13,266 bases of DNA from Phycisphaerales bacterium (GCA_016763115.1 JAESUL010000225.1:1-13266); one strand, 5' to 3'. Numbered from the stretch's first letter, positions 6,238-13,127 are shown. Notes: generated from the sequence alone by a model not told the origin. Made by a program: numbers and translations.

Positions 6238-6867
6238 ATGAAGATTCACCCGCACAAACCGGCACTCGTCCTCCCGATCCTCGCCCTGCTCGCTGTGCTG
6301 TGCGCAACCAGCGGGTGCTCCAACTTCCGCGTGGGAGGCTCTGGAGGCTCGGGCACAATGTCGAGCGAATCGAGTTCTACGCTCTTCAAAGCCAGTCTGC
6401 CCACACGGGCCTACACCTCCAAAGACGCCAATACCGCTGATATCTACCTTACCGACCTTTCCGACGAGGACCTGACAATCTTTTTCCAATCCGAGACAAA
6501 CTGGACCTCCCTCTCGGGCTCGATGGTCCATATTCACCTCTTTTTGAACCCCAAGCCCGGAAAAACCCCCATCGAGTCCACCGCAGCAAACGCCACCATC
6601 CGCTACATTATTCTTGTTGACGGACAGATCGGCGTCTACGACGGGGCCGGTTTCATCCTCCCGAGCAAGAAAATCGGCAAAAAAACACTCGCAGGCACCC
6701 TCCGCAACGCCCCGGCCCAACTCACCCGCAAAACCACGGGGTTCAGCGACCTCCTCGGCATCACCCGCATCGACCTCAGCTTCAGCGCAAAGCGCAACGC
6801 ACCCAAAGCCGATGCCCTCGCCGACCGCCTCAACGCCCTCTCGTCGGCTGCCGAACCGATCGACTAA
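6238..6867 (+). CDS. Small predicted lipoprotein of unknown function
   Basis: This 209-residue product starts MKIHPHKPALVLPILALLAVLCATSGC, a lipoprotein-type signal with a positively charged start, a hydrophobic core and a Cys at residue 27 after T-S-G. The -3 position is Thr where Leu is usual, so lipidation is likely but not certain. A Gly/Ser linker (33-47) follows, then a mature domain of alternating strands (SMVHIHLFLNPKPGKTP, IRYIILVDGQIGVYDGAGFILP) and a basic C-terminus. I do not recognise the family. The ATG at 6238 is preferred over one at 6175 because the extension would hide the signal peptide. No Shine-Dalgarno precedes it; TATGCT ends 6 nt before the ATG, raising the possibility of a leaderless message. 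It is divergent from the repeat-protein gene, whose start lies 95 nt away. Confidence 0.8.
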   Translation: MKIHPHKPALVLPILALLAVLCATSGCSNFRVGGSGGSGTMSSESSSTLFKASLPTRAYTSKDANTADIYLTDLSDEDLTIFFQSETNWTSLSGSMVHIHLFLNPKPGKTPIESTAANATIRYIILVDGQIGVYDGAGFILPSKKIGKKTLAGTLRNAPAQLTRKTTGFSDLLGITRIDLSFSAKRNAPKADALADRLNALSSAAEPID

Positions 6868-6910
6868 GTCGAGGCCGTCGGCTCCTTTCTTGGTGGGATG
6901 GGCTTTCTTA

Positions 6911-6984
6911 GTGGGATGGGCTTCCAGCCCGTCTCTTTTGCTTGCTCTGACTCAGGAAGAAGACGGGCTGGAAGCCCATCCCAC
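6911..6984. repeat. Perfect 24-bp inverted repeat (REP/MITE-like), with a partial extra copy at 6891-6905
   Basis: Arms 6911-6934 (beginning GTGGGATGGGCTTCC) and 6961-6984 (ending GGAAGCCCATCCCAC) are exact reverse complements around a 26-nt loop. Each arm contains its own small dyad (GGGCT/AGCCC). A further 15 nt at 6891-6905 (TGGTGGGATGGGCTT) match the left arm, displaced by 18 bp, and extend the match to the right arm outwards to 6986. This looks like a repetitive-extragenic-palindrome or MITE-type element, not a single-copy terminator; no U-tract follows either arm. Family membership and genome copy number cannot be judged from one copy. Confidence 0.85.
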
Positions 6985-7035
6985 CAGAAGAAGATTCGCT
7001 GTCAGACACGACCCAGCACCCGCCGTTCCCTCAAT

Positions 7036-7057
7036 AAAAAAGCGTGCTTCTGCACGC
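7036..7057 (-). terminator. Rho-independent terminator of the protease gene
   Basis: On the minus strand GCGTGC-AGAA-GCACGC is followed directly by six T residues, a textbook intrinsic terminator with a 6-bp GC-rich stem and tetraloop, 27 nt after the protease stop codon. Confidence 0.9.
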
Positions 7058-7084
7058 CTGCTGTCCCTGCCCAACGACCAATCC

Positions 7085-9235
7085 CTACGGGCAGCCCGCA
7101 TTGAACAAAGCGAGGTACGCGAAAATATCCTGCAGGTTCAACACCCCCATCGGCTCGGCGAGATCGCCCGCGGGGTCCTGGGCATTGAAGAACCCAAGAA
7201 ATGCGAACACATCTTGCAGGTTCAGATTCCCGTTCTGGTCCAGATCCGCATCGCACACCGGCTCGCACACCAGGCTCGAAATCACGAACGCATCAATCGC
7301 CCCTTCCGTCACCGAGTTGTTCGGGCTGTCAGCAACCAAGAACCGGACCCGGAACGAATCCGTCACCGCGACATACTCATCAACCGCGAACACCTTCTGG
7401 TTCCACCCGTTCGTTGTGGAGATGGATTCAATATCTACCCACGAGCCGCCGCCATCGTCGGAAAACTCGACCCGCAAAAAATCATCGCCGTCATCATTGT
7501 AAAACCAGCAGGCAAACCCCACCATCGGGCCATCAAGCCCGAGCAGATCGAACACCGGCGAGAGCAGCACCGTCGTGCCCGAATCCACATCCTCACCAAA
7601 CGAGTTGCCCGTCACAAAGCACTGACCCGATCCGTCGAAATCCGACACCGGATCATTGCGATCAAAGTCCCCGGGCACCCCACGCTCCCAGGTCCCCGTC
7701 CCCACGCCAAAGTCACTCACACTCCACCCGATGTCCTTCTCGAACGAATCGGTAATGCTCACAAACTGGTCCACGGCCGACACGGTCTCGAACGCGGCCG
7801 CCGCCCCATCTCTGGGCAGCACCCACACGCTGCCATCAGTTCCATCTGCCTCAAAGTAGTACCGCACAACCGCCGGGCACGCGATCGCCGGGAACAGTCC
7901 TTCATACACCCCGCCCCCGCTCGGCGTCATCTGTACACTCGAATACCCCGTCCCCGAATCAATGTACATGCTCACCACACCATTGGGGACCACGCCGTCG
8001 CCCGGCGCGACAGTGATCGAAACCGCATCACCACCCGCCGGATCAATCATCATCGGGTTGTTGCCTACAAGCCCGAGCACCAATCCCTGAGGCAAACAAA
8101 TCCCCCGCGGGTCCGCCATCGCTGCCAACAATCCGGTGTTGAGCACCGATGTCCCCTGGTTCCCGCCAATCCCATCGCACCCCCCATTGGTATGAATCGC
8201 AATTACCTCGCCCGTCACCTCGTCGAGCACCGCCCCGCCCGAGTTGCCCCCGGTTGAATCCACTGCATAGGTCACGATGGTCGATGCGATATCCACCAAC
8301 GCACCCGCATCCGTTTTCTGCACAAGGTTCAAGGTCGCAGGCATCGGCGCACTGGTCAACCCGTACCCCGTGATCCGGATCGAACGCCCATCAAGCGAAG
8401 GCATCTGGGTAGCCAGCGTATAACTCGCCCCCTGCGCCGCCAGCGCAGAAAGCCCCGTATTGGCATTGTCAAAGACCCCAAAGAATCCCCAATCATTGCC
8501 CAGCCCGGTTGCTCCAGCGGTATCTTGAATCGAAGCGGGGTCCACCGGGTATTGGTCTTCGGGGCCGGGGTGCATGGGCGTTCCGGTGATCGATGACAGC
8601 GGAACATTGAACTGCACGACATCGCCGCCGTTGCCCAGATCGCAATGCCCCGCGGTGATCATGCACCGCCCCTGCGTACCGACCAACCACGCGGTGCATT
8701 CGATCGGCATCAGCCGCCCAACCCGCGGATCACTCGACACCACCCGGTCATCCGCCCCACACAATGATCGGTTTGATTGGATCGGCTCCGACGCCATCAC
8801 CCCAACGATCTCAACGCGGCTGACCCCTTGATCGCTGCCCGCGGAAACCATCAACTCGACAAGCACGGTTGGGCCATTGAAATACGCCGAGGTATCTTGC
8901 CACTCTCGCAATCCCTGAGCATCCAAATACTGCACATACCCATCAAGCAGCGAGGTCACACGCAGATAGCTCGCCCGCGAATGCTTGGTCGATGGCGAAA
9001 GCACGATCTCGCCAAACCGGACCCGGACCCACTCGCTGTCCTCCACGCCGATCTCGGTTTTCCACCCGACCACATGCTGAGGACGGTCAGCCACCACCCC
9101 GTCGGCATCAACATTCTCGAGCATCCGGATCTCCCCGGACGAAACCGACAGGGCGATCTCACGCTGATTCCCGCCACCAAAGGCCGACGAACAACAGAGC
9201 CCAAGCACACAACCAATAAAGAATACAGATTTCAT
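7085..9235 (-). CDS. Secreted trypsin-like (S1) serine protease with dockerin-like C-terminal repeats
   Basis: This is a 716-residue exported protease. A signal peptide MKSVFFIGCVLGLCCSSAFG opens the protein. An S1-type catalytic domain spans about 170-375: His197 in ITAGHC, probable Asp248 in GNDWGFFGVF, and Ser332 in DSTGGNSGGAV. About 400-485 looks like an Ig/FN3-type module. About 497-655 resembles MAM/concanavalin-like jellyroll modules (SFEKDIGWSV..., ACWFYNDDGDDFLRVEFSDDGGGSW). The C-terminus (661-716) carries two dockerin-like repeats, the first with a full EF-hand-type loop (DLDQNGNLNLQD, 664-675), ending FNAGCP; such tails are typical of secreted Phycisphaerae proteins and probably act in surface attachment or sorting. 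The start at 9235 has AGGAG 6-7 nt upstream. It may share a transcript with the amidohydrolase 138 nt upstream, but the two have no obvious functional link. Confidence 0.92.
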   Translation of the reverse strand: MKSVFFIGCVLGLCCSSAFGGGNQREIALSVSSGEIRMLENVDADGVVADRPQHVVGWKTEIGVEDSEWVRVRFGEIVLSPSTKHSRASYLRVTSLLDGYVQYLDAQGLREWQDTSAYFNGPTVLVELMVSAGSDQGVSRVEIVGVMASEPIQSNRSLCGADDRVVSSDPRVGRLMPIECTAWLVGTQGRCMITAGHCDLGNGGDVVQFNVPLSSITGTPMHPGPEDQYPVDPASIQDTAGATGLGNDWGFFGVFDNANTGLSALAAQGASYTLATQMPSLDGRSIRITGYGLTSAPMPATLNLVQKTDAGALVDIASTIVTYAVDSTGGNSGGAVLDEVTGEVIAIHTNGGCDGIGGNQGTSVLNTGLLAAMADPRGICLPQGLVLGLVGNNPMMIDPAGGDAVSITVAPGDGVVPNGVVSMYIDSGTGYSSVQMTPSGGGVYEGLFPAIACPAVVRYYFEADGTDGSVWVLPRDGAAAAFETVSAVDQFVSITDSFEKDIGWSVSDFGVGTGTWERGVPGDFDRNDPVSDFDGSGQCFVTGNSFGEDVDSGTTVLLSPVFDLLGLDGPMVGFACWFYNDDGDDFLRVEFSDDGGGSWVDIESISTTNGWNQKVFAVDEYVAVTDSFRVRFLVADSPNNSVTEGAIDAFVISSLVCEPVCDADLDQNGNLNLQDVFAFLGFFNAQDPAGDLAEPMGVLNLQDIFAYLALFNAGCP

Positions 9236-9373
9236 TCGGATCTCCTGAGCGCGATGCACGCCCAAGATGTTTTCGGACGAATGAAATCGTCGCGCACACA
9301 ATCCGCCTCATCTCCATATGGAAAAAAGGTCCAGAGTCCAAAATCGTTGTTTTTGCTCGGTTTTCGACCCGAA
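9236..9373 (-). promoter_or_regulatory. Protease upstream region with a 10-bp palindrome and T-run
   Basis: The 138-nt gap between the amidohydrolase stop and the protease start holds a perfect palindrome TCCATATGGA (9313-9322) next to a run of six T on the minus strand, and a small dyad GACGA/TCGTC (9276-9291) in the presumed leader. TTGGAC lies 17 nt before TATGGA, a poor promoter match. The palindrome could be an operator; there is no direct support for it. Confidence 0.3.
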
Positions 9374-10537
9374 TCAGCCCAACATACCGGTGCTCCACGG
9401 GTCCCGCCCCGCGTACCACTCATCGAGCGTCCCGATCGTCGCCGACCGGTACAGCATGGTCAGTTCATCCTTATCGAGTGCAAACCCGTTGAGATCGGGA
9501 GCCGACATCGCGTCGTATTGAGTTGGATCGACCATCTTCAGATCCGGGTCGGCGATGTTCGACTCGCCCCGGTACGCCGACTCGTACTTCGTCCGCAGCG
9601 CCCAGTACCGCGACGCGTAGAGATCAAACGCTTCGGCCTCGGTGTTGGCGAGTTGGTTCCCGAACGATGGTGCGTCGGGATCGGTTGCTGAAAGATGCTC
9701 GTCGCTCGTCACAATGTCGGACCCAAAGAGAATCCGCCCACGGTACCGATCCAAGAACGCAAGCAGTTTTTCGCGTGGGTGCTTTGAGATCTCGCGGATC
9801 ATCCACTTGGTCGCGCTGGTGTCGAGGATCAGTTTCGGGTGCCGATCGAGCAGCCCGCCGAGAAACTCGAGATCCTCGGGCCATCCGCCCATGTGCGCCG
9901 CTAGGCACGGCGCGCCGGTTCTTTCAAGCAGCCGCTCGAGCGATTCATACTGCGAACGCTTGGTCCCGTACCGCGATGCATCCTTGTACATGGTCTGGAA
10001 CCAGGTATCGGGGTCGGCGACATGCACCATCAGCATCATCCCCAGATCAATCGCACGCTGGGCAACCTTCATCCGCCAGGGCGAATCAAACCCGAGGATC
10101 TCCGCCGGATCAATATCCAGCGTGTCCACATAGTCCCGCAAACGCGGCGCGCCCCAGAACTTGACCATCCGCGCCCCGTACGAATGCCACTCGTCGAGGT
10201 TCTCGACAAACCCTTCGGTGAACGCCCATTTCTTGTCCGGGTGCATGTACTCGGGGATAGCGACGAACGAGATCCGCTCGCCCATGACCTCTTTGACCGC
10301 CGACGCCTGGGCGAGTTGTGTCTGCGAGTACACCCGCTCAATCCCAAACAGGTCGCACACCCGCCGATACACTTGGGCAGCGCCGACGCCGTTGATGTGC
10401 GCGTGGGCATCAATAATCGGGCACACGGGCGCACCGAGTTTCTGGGCTTCGTGGGCATAATCAACGCCAAAGCGGTTTGCTGCGGTCTTTGCCCGCTCGG
10501 TCCCTGCCTGTTCCGTACCATGCATCTGTTCAGCCAT
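9374..10537 (-). CDS. Metal-dependent amidohydrolase (amidohydrolase-2 / TIM-barrel type)
   Basis: This 387-residue enzyme has the metal ligands of the amidohydrolase-2 group: the HxH motif in IIDAHAHI (His45, His47), His172 in MVHVADPDTW, His215 in AAHMGGWPEDL and Asp274 in ILFGSDIV, on a TIM-barrel scaffold. The group covers decarboxylases and C-O or C-N hydrolases; the substrate cannot be deduced. Long insertions around 100-160 and a C-terminal extension after Asp274 (about 110 residues, including WALRTKYES and TLDEWYAGRDPW) set it apart from minimal members. The start at 10537 is supported by GGGAG just upstream; a TTG at 10558 in the same frame is less likely. It is divergent from the glycosyltransferase gene with only 28 nt between start codons. 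Confidence 0.9.
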   Translation of the reverse strand: MAEQMHGTEQAGTERAKTAANRFGVDYAHEAQKLGAPVCPIIDAHAHINGVGAAQVYRRVCDLFGIERVYSQTQLAQASAVKEVMGERISFVAIPEYMHPDKKWAFTEGFVENLDEWHSYGARMVKFWGAPRLRDYVDTLDIDPAEILGFDSPWRMKVAQRAIDLGMMLMVHVADPDTWFQTMYKDASRYGTKRSQYESLERLLERTGAPCLAAHMGGWPEDLEFLGGLLDRHPKLILDTSATKWMIREISKHPREKLLAFLDRYRGRILFGSDIVTSDEHLSATDPDAPSFGNQLANTEAEAFDLYASRYWALRTKYESAYRGESNIADPDLKMVDPTQYDAMSAPDLNGFALDKDELTMLYRSATIGTLDEWYAGRDPWSTGMLG

Positions 10538-10565
10538 CGCTTCTCCCGTTCCCCTCAACGCGCAA

Positions 10566-10571
10566 ATGATA
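10566..10571 (-). promoter_or_regulatory. Candidate -10 box of the amidohydrolase gene overlapping the glycosyltransferase start codon
   Basis: TATCAT on the minus strand (5 of 6 match to TATAAT) would place a transcription start near 10559, about 22 nt before the amidohydrolase ATG. The same bases read ATGATA on the plus strand, the first two codons of the glycosyltransferase. No good -35 box is visible at the expected distance. Confidence 0.3.
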
Positions 10572-11780
10572 GACCTAACCGATCAGTTAGAAAAGGGCAG
10601 CCCCGATTCCCCACCCTCCTCGGCTCCTCGCATCGTCCTTGCCCACGACTGGCTCGTCGGGCTGCGTGGCGGCGAGTGGGTCCTCGACCAGATCGCCCTG
10701 GCCATCAAACAACTCAACCCCGCCCCGCCGCACCTCTACACCATGTTCGATACCGGCGCGCCGATCACCGAGCGCATCGACGCGATGCCCAAGACCCTCA
10801 GCCCGCTCAACTCGACACCGCCCGCTCTGCGACGCTGGCTGTTGATGCGCTACCCGAGCGCGGTTCAATCACTCACCAAATCACTGCACGCTGACCACGC
10901 CACCAACCCCATCAACCTGCTGATCTCGACGAGCAGCGCGAAAATCAAGTCACTCGCTGCCCCTGCCGGCGTGCCCCACCTGTGCTACTGCCACTGCCCC
11001 GCGCGGTATCTTTTTTCACAGAGCGACCAATACGCCACCAGGGGGATCAAGGGCGCCGCCCGCGGGCTCGGGCTCCGCGTGTTCGGCAGATCCCTCCGAA
11101 AATACGACACCTCCACCACCGACCGCGTCACCGAGTTCATCGCCAACTCAACCCACACCCAGAGCCAGATCCGCGAACACTACAGCCGCGACTCCATCGT
11201 CATCCACCCGCCCGTCCGCACCGATTTTTTCATACACGATCCGTCCGTCGCACGCACCGAAGACCTCCTCCTCGTCAGCGCACTCGAACCCTACAAACGC
11301 GTAGACCTCGCCATCGATGCGGCGATGATCGCCTACCGCCCACTCAACATCGTTGGTTCTGGGTCACACGAAAAAACCCTCCGCGCCCACGCCAAACGGG
11401 CCGCACGCAAACACCCCCACTCCAAGCCCATCACCTTCCTCGGTCGTATCAACGACGAGCAACTCCGCGATCAGTACCGCAGATCCGCAGCCTTCTTGTT
11501 CCCGCAGATTGAGGACTTCGGCATCACCGCCGTCGAAGCCCAAGCCTGCGGGTGTCCCGTCATCGCCCGCAACGCAGGCGGCGCACTCGATTCGGTCATC
11601 GACCAACACACCGGTATCTTGTTCAACGAACCAACCGCCGAGTCCATGACTGACGCGATCGAAAAAGTGCCCGCCGGAGCGGACACGGCCTCGGCGTGCA
11701 GAACCAATGCCGAGCGATTCTCGGCCCAAGTGTTCCGTGATTCGATGCTCACGATTGTTATGAAGATGTTGAAGAGTTGA
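10566..11780 (+). CDS. GT4-family glycosyltransferase
   Basis: This 404-residue GT-B fold enzyme transfers a sugar from a nucleotide donor, probably in envelope or exopolysaccharide synthesis. The N-terminal acceptor domain has HDWLVGLRGGEWVLDQIA (27-44, the family's 'HDWL-GxRGGE' motif) and CYCHCPARYLFS (140-151, matching the usual 'Y-HTPxRY' segment). The C-terminal donor domain has LLLVSALEPYKRVDLAIDA (234-252), IVGSGSHEKTLR, ITFLGRINDEQL and the catalytic/donor-binding EDFGITAVEAQACGCPVIA (316-334) with the E-x7-E pattern. It resembles mannosyltransferases of the WbaZ kind, but donor and acceptor are unknown. The ATG at 10566 is the only start that keeps the HDWL motif; it lacks a Shine-Dalgarno, so a leaderless or weakly translated message is possible. 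Its stop is immediately followed by the stop of the opposing gene. Confidence 0.93.
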   Translation: MIDLTDQLEKGSPDSPPSSAPRIVLAHDWLVGLRGGEWVLDQIALAIKQLNPAPPHLYTMFDTGAPITERIDAMPKTLSPLNSTPPALRRWLLMRYPSAVQSLTKSLHADHATNPINLLISTSSAKIKSLAAPAGVPHLCYCHCPARYLFSQSDQYATRGIKGAARGLGLRVFGRSLRKYDTSTTDRVTEFIANSTHTQSQIREHYSRDSIVIHPPVRTDFFIHDPSVARTEDLLLVSALEPYKRVDLAIDAAMIAYRPLNIVGSGSHEKTLRAHAKRAARKHPHSKPITFLGRINDEQLRDQYRRSAAFLFPQIEDFGITAVEAQACGCPVIARNAGGALDSVIDQHTGILFNEPTAESMTDAIEKVPAGADTASACRTNAERFSAQVFRDSMLTIVMKMLKS

Positions 11781-12287
11781 CTACTCGTTGTCTTCGATGG
11801 GTTCTTGATCGATGTCGATCCGTTCGCCGTGGTGCATGACCGCGAGCACACGACCCACGAACAACTCGTAGTTCGATTCCAGATCAATTCGCCGAGAGAC
11901 CTCGCAGTCAAACCAGATCGGGCACCGTGTCAGCATGGGCGAGCCGGTGACCAGGGTCTTGGTCGGGATCGCCTCGAACGGATCGTCGGCAATGGGCTCG
12001 ATGATTGTCGAGACCGTGGTCTCGTCAAAGCTGAATCGTCGCGAGATGATTTTATCCTCCGCCGACACGATCCCGATCGCGAACGAACGCGAATCACGGA
12101 TCAGCGGATCAATCGCGTGCCCCTTGCGGGCCGCCACGCACAAAAGCGCGGGCGAGTCGCAGCACCGCTGGACCGAATGCACAAGCATCCCCGCACGCTG
12201 CGTGTCATGGGCAGCGGTCATCAAATACAACCCCATCGGGAACAACCCGAGGATCTCTGAGACCAAACTATCCGTCGTTGAAGGCAA
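11781..12287 (-). CDS. Flavin reductase-like, FMN-binding domain protein
   Basis: This 168-residue product fits the flavin reductase-like family: an N-terminal 'GLYLMTAAHDTQRAGMLVHSVQRCCDSPALLCVAARKGHAIDPLIRDS' pattern (split here only as key positions Gly19, Thr24, Gly33, Val36 and the RKG at about 54-56) followed by FAIGIVSAED and a C-terminal FVGRVLAVMHH strand. Members bind FMN and reduce flavin or act as diflavin electron carriers; the partner is unknown. The start is a TTG at 12287 with GGAG 6 nt upstream. An in-frame ATG at 12236 lacks a binding site and would cut the domain, and a TGA closes the frame a few codons upstream. It meets the glycosyltransferase gene tail to tail with no bases between the stop codons and no visible terminator. 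Confidence 0.85.
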   Translation of the reverse strand: MPSTTDSLVSEILGLFPMGLYLMTAAHDTQRAGMLVHSVQRCCDSPALLCVAARKGHAIDPLIRDSRSFAIGIVSAEDKIISRRFSFDETTVSTIIEPIADDPFEAIPTKTLVTGSPMLTRCPIWFDCEVSRRIDLESNYELFVGRVLAVMHHGERIDIDQEPIEDNE

Positions 12288-12519
12288 CCGAGTCTCCGAT
12301 TGGCACCGTCAGCCTGTCCATCAGGCCCGTGCTCCCAGATCATCGGCGAGTTTGAGGGTCGCATTTGTTGAAGCTTGGAAATCTCATATCCCATGCGCAA
12401 ATTATGCCACAAGACCTAACCCCTTGCCAGTCAATACCCTCCGATTCTTTCAACCCCCAGAGCCCTCCCCAAACCGGCGCATGGATATCCACATTCATTC
12501 CCCAATCTGTTTCAGCCAG

Positions 12520-12548
12520 TTGCAATTAGGGTCGAATTGGGTGATACT
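12520..12548 (+). promoter_or_regulatory. Candidate mraZ promoter
   Basis: TTGCAA (12520-12525) and GATACT (12543-12548) are separated by 17 nt, each matching 4 of 6 consensus positions. Transcription would begin near 12555 and give a short leader carrying the GGAGG site (12567-12571) of mraZ. Confidence 0.45.
12528..12542 (+). promoter_or_regulatory. Candidate MraZ-box (two repeats with 10-bp period)
   Basis: AGGGT (12528-12532) and TGGGT (12538-12542) are separated by 5 nt. Known MraZ sites are direct TGGGN repeats with 5-nt spacers upstream of mraZ, through which MraZ regulates its own operon. Here only one repeat is exact and one has A for T; a third is not seen. Their position inside the promoter spacer would suit repression. 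Confidence 0.5.
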
Positions 12549-12580
12549 TCCATAGATGACCACCACGGAGGCAAACACGA

Positions 12581-13045
12581 GTGCCCTTTACAGGACAGGC
12601 CAACGCCACGATCGATGCCCAGTCGCGCCTTGCGATCCCGGCCAAGTTCCGCAATCGCTGGAACCCACAGATCGAGGGCAAGACCTGGTACTGCGTGCCT
12701 TGGCCCAAGACCGGAGCACTCCGGCTGTACACCGAATCGATGTACGAGCAACTCTTCACCGCGGGTCGTCGGAATCCTTCGCTGACACCCGACGAAGAGC
12801 AAGCCGAGCTCGATGTGATTCTTCACTCGGTGACCGAGCAGGTGAACATGGACGCCAACAACCGTATCCGCTTGCCCGCCTGGCAGGTGCAGACGCTGTC
12901 ACTCCCCGAGGAGGTGATCGTCCTCGGTGCGGGCGATCGGATAGAAATCCGTCCACGCGAACAATGGGAAGCGAGCTTCACGGATCGACTCGACAAGATG
13001 GCGGCCCTCGCTTCCATGCTCGCCAAGCGGGACGGGGCGAACTGA
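12581..13045 (+). CDS. mraZ: Transcriptional regulator MraZ
   Basis: MraZ is a DNA-binding protein of the SpoVT/AbrB fold, typically the first gene of the division and cell-wall (dcw) cluster and its autoregulator. The 154-residue product has the two expected repeats: GQANATIDAQSRLAIPAKFR (5-24) and VNMDANNRIRLP (88-99), each keeping the DxxxR pattern (Asp12/Arg16 and Asp91/Arg95), plus 'EVIVLGAGDRIEIRPREQWE' after the second. In both repeats the Gly usually found before the Arg is replaced (Ser15, Asn94). The start is a GTG at 12581 with GGAGG 9 nt upstream, giving the family's MPFTGQ-type N-terminus. rsmH, the usual next gene, is not identifiable before the window ends. Confidence 0.93.
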   Translation: MPFTGQANATIDAQSRLAIPAKFRNRWNPQIEGKTWYCVPWPKTGALRLYTESMYEQLFTAGRRNPSLTPDEEQAELDVILHSVTEQVNMDANNRIRLPAWQVQTLSLPEEVIVLGAGDRIEIRPREQWEASFTDRLDKMAALASMLAKRDGAN

Positions 13046-13048
13046 CCA

Positions 13049-13076
13049 ATGAACGAGCGAATGAACGAATGAACGA
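13049..13076 (+). repeat. Three copies of ATGAACGA
   Basis: ATGAACGA occurs at 13049-13056, 13061-13068 and 13069-13076, the first two separated by GCGA, starting 3 nt after the mraZ stop. Each unit contains an ATG but none opens a convincing gene. Confidence 0.85.
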
Positions 13077-13087
13077 CCAGAACACCC

Positions 13088-13127
13088 GATCGTGCAGCGT
13101 GCCAGGCAGGCACGCTGCCGGTCGATC
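13088..13127 (+). promoter_or_regulatory. Strong stem-loop downstream of mraZ
   Basis: GCAGCGTGCC (13094-13103) and GGCACGCTGC (13109-13118) form a perfect 10-bp stem with a 5-nt loop. GATCG (13088-13092) and CGATC (13123-13127) can extend it by 5 bp across an asymmetric internal loop. No U-run follows on either strand, so it is more likely an intercistronic mRNA processing, stabilising or attenuating structure than a simple terminator. Confidence 0.7.

Larger units (their letters stand above)
6868..7084. other. Convergent intergenic region with inverted repeat and terminator
   Basis: This 217-nt spacer separates the lipoprotein gene (plus) from the protease gene (minus). It holds a weak terminator-like stem for the plus-strand gene (GAG-GCC/GGCTC with one bulge, 6871-6884, followed by CTTTCTT), the inverted repeat at 6911-6984 and the terminator at 7036-7057. 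No gene is apparent. Confidence 0.7.
12288..12580. other. Divergent intergenic region between the flavin reductase gene and mraZ
   Basis: This 293-nt spacer carries upstream signals for both flanking genes. On the minus strand CATAAT (12401-12406) resembles a -10 box for the flavin reductase gene, but its nearest -35-like hexamer, TTGACT, is 22 nt away, too far for a normal promoter. A small hairpin GCCTG/CAGGC sits at 12312-12326. The mraZ promoter and operator are listed separately. No gene is visible. Confidence 0.6.

Noticed and set aside
5214..6440. 408-codon plus-strand frame with hydrophobic Gly/Ala/Leu/Arg repeats
   Set aside because: The repeats are the mirror of the APKRA array. 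The minus-strand frame has a signal peptide, binding site and TPR-like domain, and this frame would also overlap the lipoprotein gene.
6614..8257. 547-codon plus-strand open frame
   Set aside because: It overlaps the lipoprotein gene out of frame, crosses the inverted repeat and the terminator, and is antisense to the protease with its intact catalytic motifs.
9320..9345. Possible intrinsic terminator after the amidohydrolase gene (T-run at 9322-9328 on the minus strand)
   Set aside because: The bases before the T-run form a direct repeat (TGGAC-TC-TGGAC) and not a hairpin, so no stem supports it.
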